Both the position numbers and the translations under genes were made by a program. A DNA stretch of 14,973 nucleotides from Dehalococcoidia bacterium (GTDB lineage: Bacteria; Chloroflexota; Dehalococcoidia; JAENJB01): NCBI GenBank assembly GCA_030690705.1, contig JAUYGE010000098.1:1-14973 (forward strand), in the 5' to 3' direction. The notes under the pieces were generated by a model. That model saw nothing but the letters and a program-made list of their open reading frames with translations. It did no database searches and was not told where the DNA came from. Of the stretch, positions 14,873-14,973 are shown in pieces (positions within the stretch are counted from its first letter, which is position 1; each line of letters opens with the position of its first letter).

Positions 14873-14881
14873 ATTATATCA
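14873..14881 (-). promoter_or_regulatory. Extended -10 promoter upstream of ccmE
   Basis: The minus strand reads TGATATAAT at 14881-14873, a perfect TATAAT with the extended TGn motif. No good -35 hexamer is at the usual 16-18 base distance, which is tolerated for extended -10 promoters. The transcript would begin near 14866, giving a leader of about 100 bases before ccmE. The rest of 14763-14973 shows no gene I can support. Confidence 0.55.
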
Positions 14882-14973
14882 GATTCCCCGGGGTGCAGGC
14901 TAGGTTTGCCAAGGTGGCCTTGTCGGCCGATGTGAAGCACCGGCTGTTCTGGGCCTGGTTTGTTGGTTCTCGT

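Noticed and set aside
14892..14973. Possible plus-strand gene start (GTG 14892) running off the right edge
   Set aside because: Only 27 codons are visible, no ribosome site precedes the GTG, and no family is recognisable. The region also fits a non-coding upstream area.
1..14973. CRISPR array, tRNA, rRNA or transposase gene
   Set aside because: No regularly spaced direct repeats, no cloverleaf-like segment and no transposase motif were seen on either strand.

Overview
The window is about 15 kb of moderately GC-rich bacterial DNA. Almost every gene is on the minus strand, so the natural reading direction is from the right edge to the left. The content suggests an anaerobic or microaerobic bacterium of Chloroflexota (Dehalococcoidia-like) type. 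This rests on three things: a cysteine-type CcmE in a System I cytochrome c maturation operon, a large multihaem c-type lipoprotein, and several short hairpin repeats with TGTCAT...ATGACA ends. The lineage is an inference; no rRNA or universal marker is present.

From right to left, positions 14762 to 7536 hold one compact cytochrome c maturation operon: ccmE, ccmF, ccmH, a CcmI-like protein with two zinc ribbons, an exported protein with a CcmI-like cytoplasmic tail, then ccmA, ccmB, ccmC and a 47-residue ccmD. Junctions are tight (ATGA overlap F/H, GTGA overlap A/B), and an extended -10 promoter lies upstream of ccmE. CcmABCD would load haem on CcmE, and CcmF/CcmH with the CcmI-like proteins would ligate it to apocytochromes. 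No ccmG or ccdA is present. The two proteins between ccmH and ccmA are the least explained part of the window.

The same strand continues with a radical SAM protein of the TIGR03960 type (7427-5574), then, after a 188-base gap with a possible promoter, a nine-haem (9 CXXCH) lipoprotein (5385-2854), an obvious client of the Ccm system. A rho-independent terminator follows at about 2795-2832. A separate unit begins with a strong sigma70-type promoter (2720-2748) and encodes a PuuE/NodB-fold hydrolase-like protein and a lipoprotein solute-binding protein of the Fe3+ ABC family, with no permease or ATPase in the window. The far left edge holds the only plus-strand gene, a 5'-truncated MarC-family membrane protein abutting a hairpin repeat.

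Four TGTCAT...ATGACA inverted repeats (15-114, 7444-7522, 11026-11102, 11717-11822) sit at gene junctions. The two most similar copies differ by compensatory changes in a side hairpin, which suggests selection on folded RNA or single-stranded DNA. One copy appears to have replaced or supplied the start of the gene it precedes. No tRNA, rRNA, CRISPR array or transposase gene was seen, and no gene-free stretch exceeds 300 bases.
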